From Marinilabiliales bacterium (GTDB lineage Bacteria; Bacteroidota; Bacteroidia; Bacteroidales; SZUA-534), in the NCBI GenBank assembly GCA_003512955.1, contig DOTG01000008.1, positions 34,509 through 98,508 on the forward strand: a DNA stretch of 64,000 nucleotides, written 5' to 3'. The position numbers were made by a program, and so were the translations under genes. Below the pieces are notes generated by a model. It had not been told where the DNA came from. It made no database searches and saw only the letters and a program-made list of their open reading frames with translations. Each line of letters starts with the position of its first letter. Positions within the stretch are counted from its first letter, which is position 1. Of the stretch, positions 63,511 to 64,000 are shown in pieces.

Positions 63511-64000
63511 AATTCTTATTTTTAAAATCCAAAAGAAAATATTTATTCTGACATCAACAAAAAAAGGAAGCTAAATACATCACATTATCATGATATTTAA
63601 TTATTTAAGCAGAAAATGAATCGATTTTATTGAATATTGTTAACATCGAACTTTCAATTACTATGGGGAATATACATTGCTAAAATATTAATTTGGAATT
63701 ATCTAAACATATTTCAAAGGATTAGGCTATGCATTACATTAAAAATAGTAGATCGAATTATTAATCGCACCGATTGCTGATAAAATCATTTGGATATTGA
63801 AAAACTCTCAAAAATGGATAAATTTTAAGATAAAGATAATCAAGTGTTTGTAATATATCTGTAAAATAATCAAAAAAAATGTGTCGGAATATTTGGATTG
63901 AATAGGCATAAAAAATACTTTTGCACCCGCTTTGAAGGAAAAACACCGGACGGGCGAAGTTCTAAACAAGGGTGTCAAGAGGGTCGAGCAGGGACTTAGG
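63511..64000. other. AT-rich right-end region
   Basis: 490 bases with no believable protein gene; a 61-codon minus-strand frame at 63761-63946 has no recognisable features. The stretch is strongly AT-rich up to about 63890, then holds a promoter-like sequence and a GC-richer leader (63925-64000) at the window edge. Confidence 0.4.
63892..63923 (+). promoter_or_regulatory. Strong Bacteroidota-type promoter facing out of the window
   Basis: TTTG at 63892-63895 and TACTTTTG at 63916-63923 match the -33/-7 elements (TTTG, TAnnTTTG) of the Bacteroidota primary sigma factor, with a 20-base spacer and an A-rich stretch just upstream. The following GC-rich leader (CACCCGCTTTGAAGG) resembles the leaders of rRNA or other stable-RNA operons in this phylum, so a structural RNA operon may begin beyond base 64000. 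That last point is inference. Confidence 0.5.

Noticed and set aside
63761..63946. Minus-strand 61-codon frame
   Set aside because: Low-complexity, AT-driven translation that overlaps the strong plus-strand promoter; no domain or plausible start context.
1..64000. Insertion sequences, phage genes, tRNA genes and attachment sites
   Set aside because: No transposase, integrase or phage-type protein and no tRNA-like cloverleaf was recognised in the gaps. A tRNAscan or IS search could still reveal something missed by eye.

Overview
The window looks like a chromosomal segment from a Bacteroidota bacterium, most likely a Bacteroidales/Marinilabiliales-type polysaccharide degrader. Grounds: a SusC/SusD outer-membrane pair, many secreted or lipoprotein glycoside hydrolases (GH2, GH28, GH29, GH51, GH63-like, GH92), two proteins with C-terminal type IX secretion (T9SS) sorting domains, a PafA-type phosphatase, and a TTTG/TAnnTTTG promoter of the Bacteroidota primary sigma factor. 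The genus cannot be fixed from sequence reading alone.

Layout. 1-200: start of a cupredoxin-like lipoprotein that runs off the left edge. 639-7310: a 2223-residue protein with a fold-type-I PLP (aminotransferase-like) domain and an HPr-kinase/PEPCK-like P-loop domain. 7687-53906: about 46 kb of genes all reading leftward. In transcription order these are a complete myo-inositol catabolic set (iolJ, iolB, iolC, iolD, iolA, iolE, iolG); a GH92 mannosidase; SusC, SusD and a third lipoprotein; two T9SS-exported repeat proteins; a lipoprotein joining an endonuclease/exonuclease/phosphatase (EEP) phosphodiesterase to a jacalin lectin; a PafA phosphatase; then GH63-like, GH28, GH92, GH51, GH29 and GH2 enzymes; a secreted PIG-L deacetylase; a GH28 without signal peptide; and SSS and MFS transporters. 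An AraC-type regulator (54072) diverges from the head of this block. 55046-61910 (plus strand): a DUF418 membrane protein, a TPR/SpoIIE phosphatase, and a DUF362 plus polyferredoxin pair. 62014-63510 (minus): a radical SAM protein and a decayed TrmJ-like methyltransferase pseudogene. A strong promoter at 63892-63923 points out of the right edge.

How the genes may work together. Inositol catabolism, a phosphodiesterase with a lectin domain, a phosphomonoesterase, a PIG-L deacetylase (the family that de-N-acetylates GlcNAc-phosphatidylinositol) and exo-enzymes for alpha-Man, beta-Gal, alpha-Fuc, alpha-Ara and galacturonic-type linkages are co-directional with one SusCD importer. My main inference is that the locus harvests glycosyl-inositol-phosphate conjugates: plant or fungal glycosyl inositol phosphoryl ceramides, GPI anchors, or GPI-anchored arabinogalactan proteins. 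Sugars and phosphate would be stripped outside or in the periplasm and the inositol core burned in the cytoplasm. The individual family assignments are well supported. The joint substrate is a hypothesis.

Internal hairpins after the LRR gene (31080-31109) and after the EEP gene (29565-29597) suggest that the 46 kb block is several transcription units rather than one.
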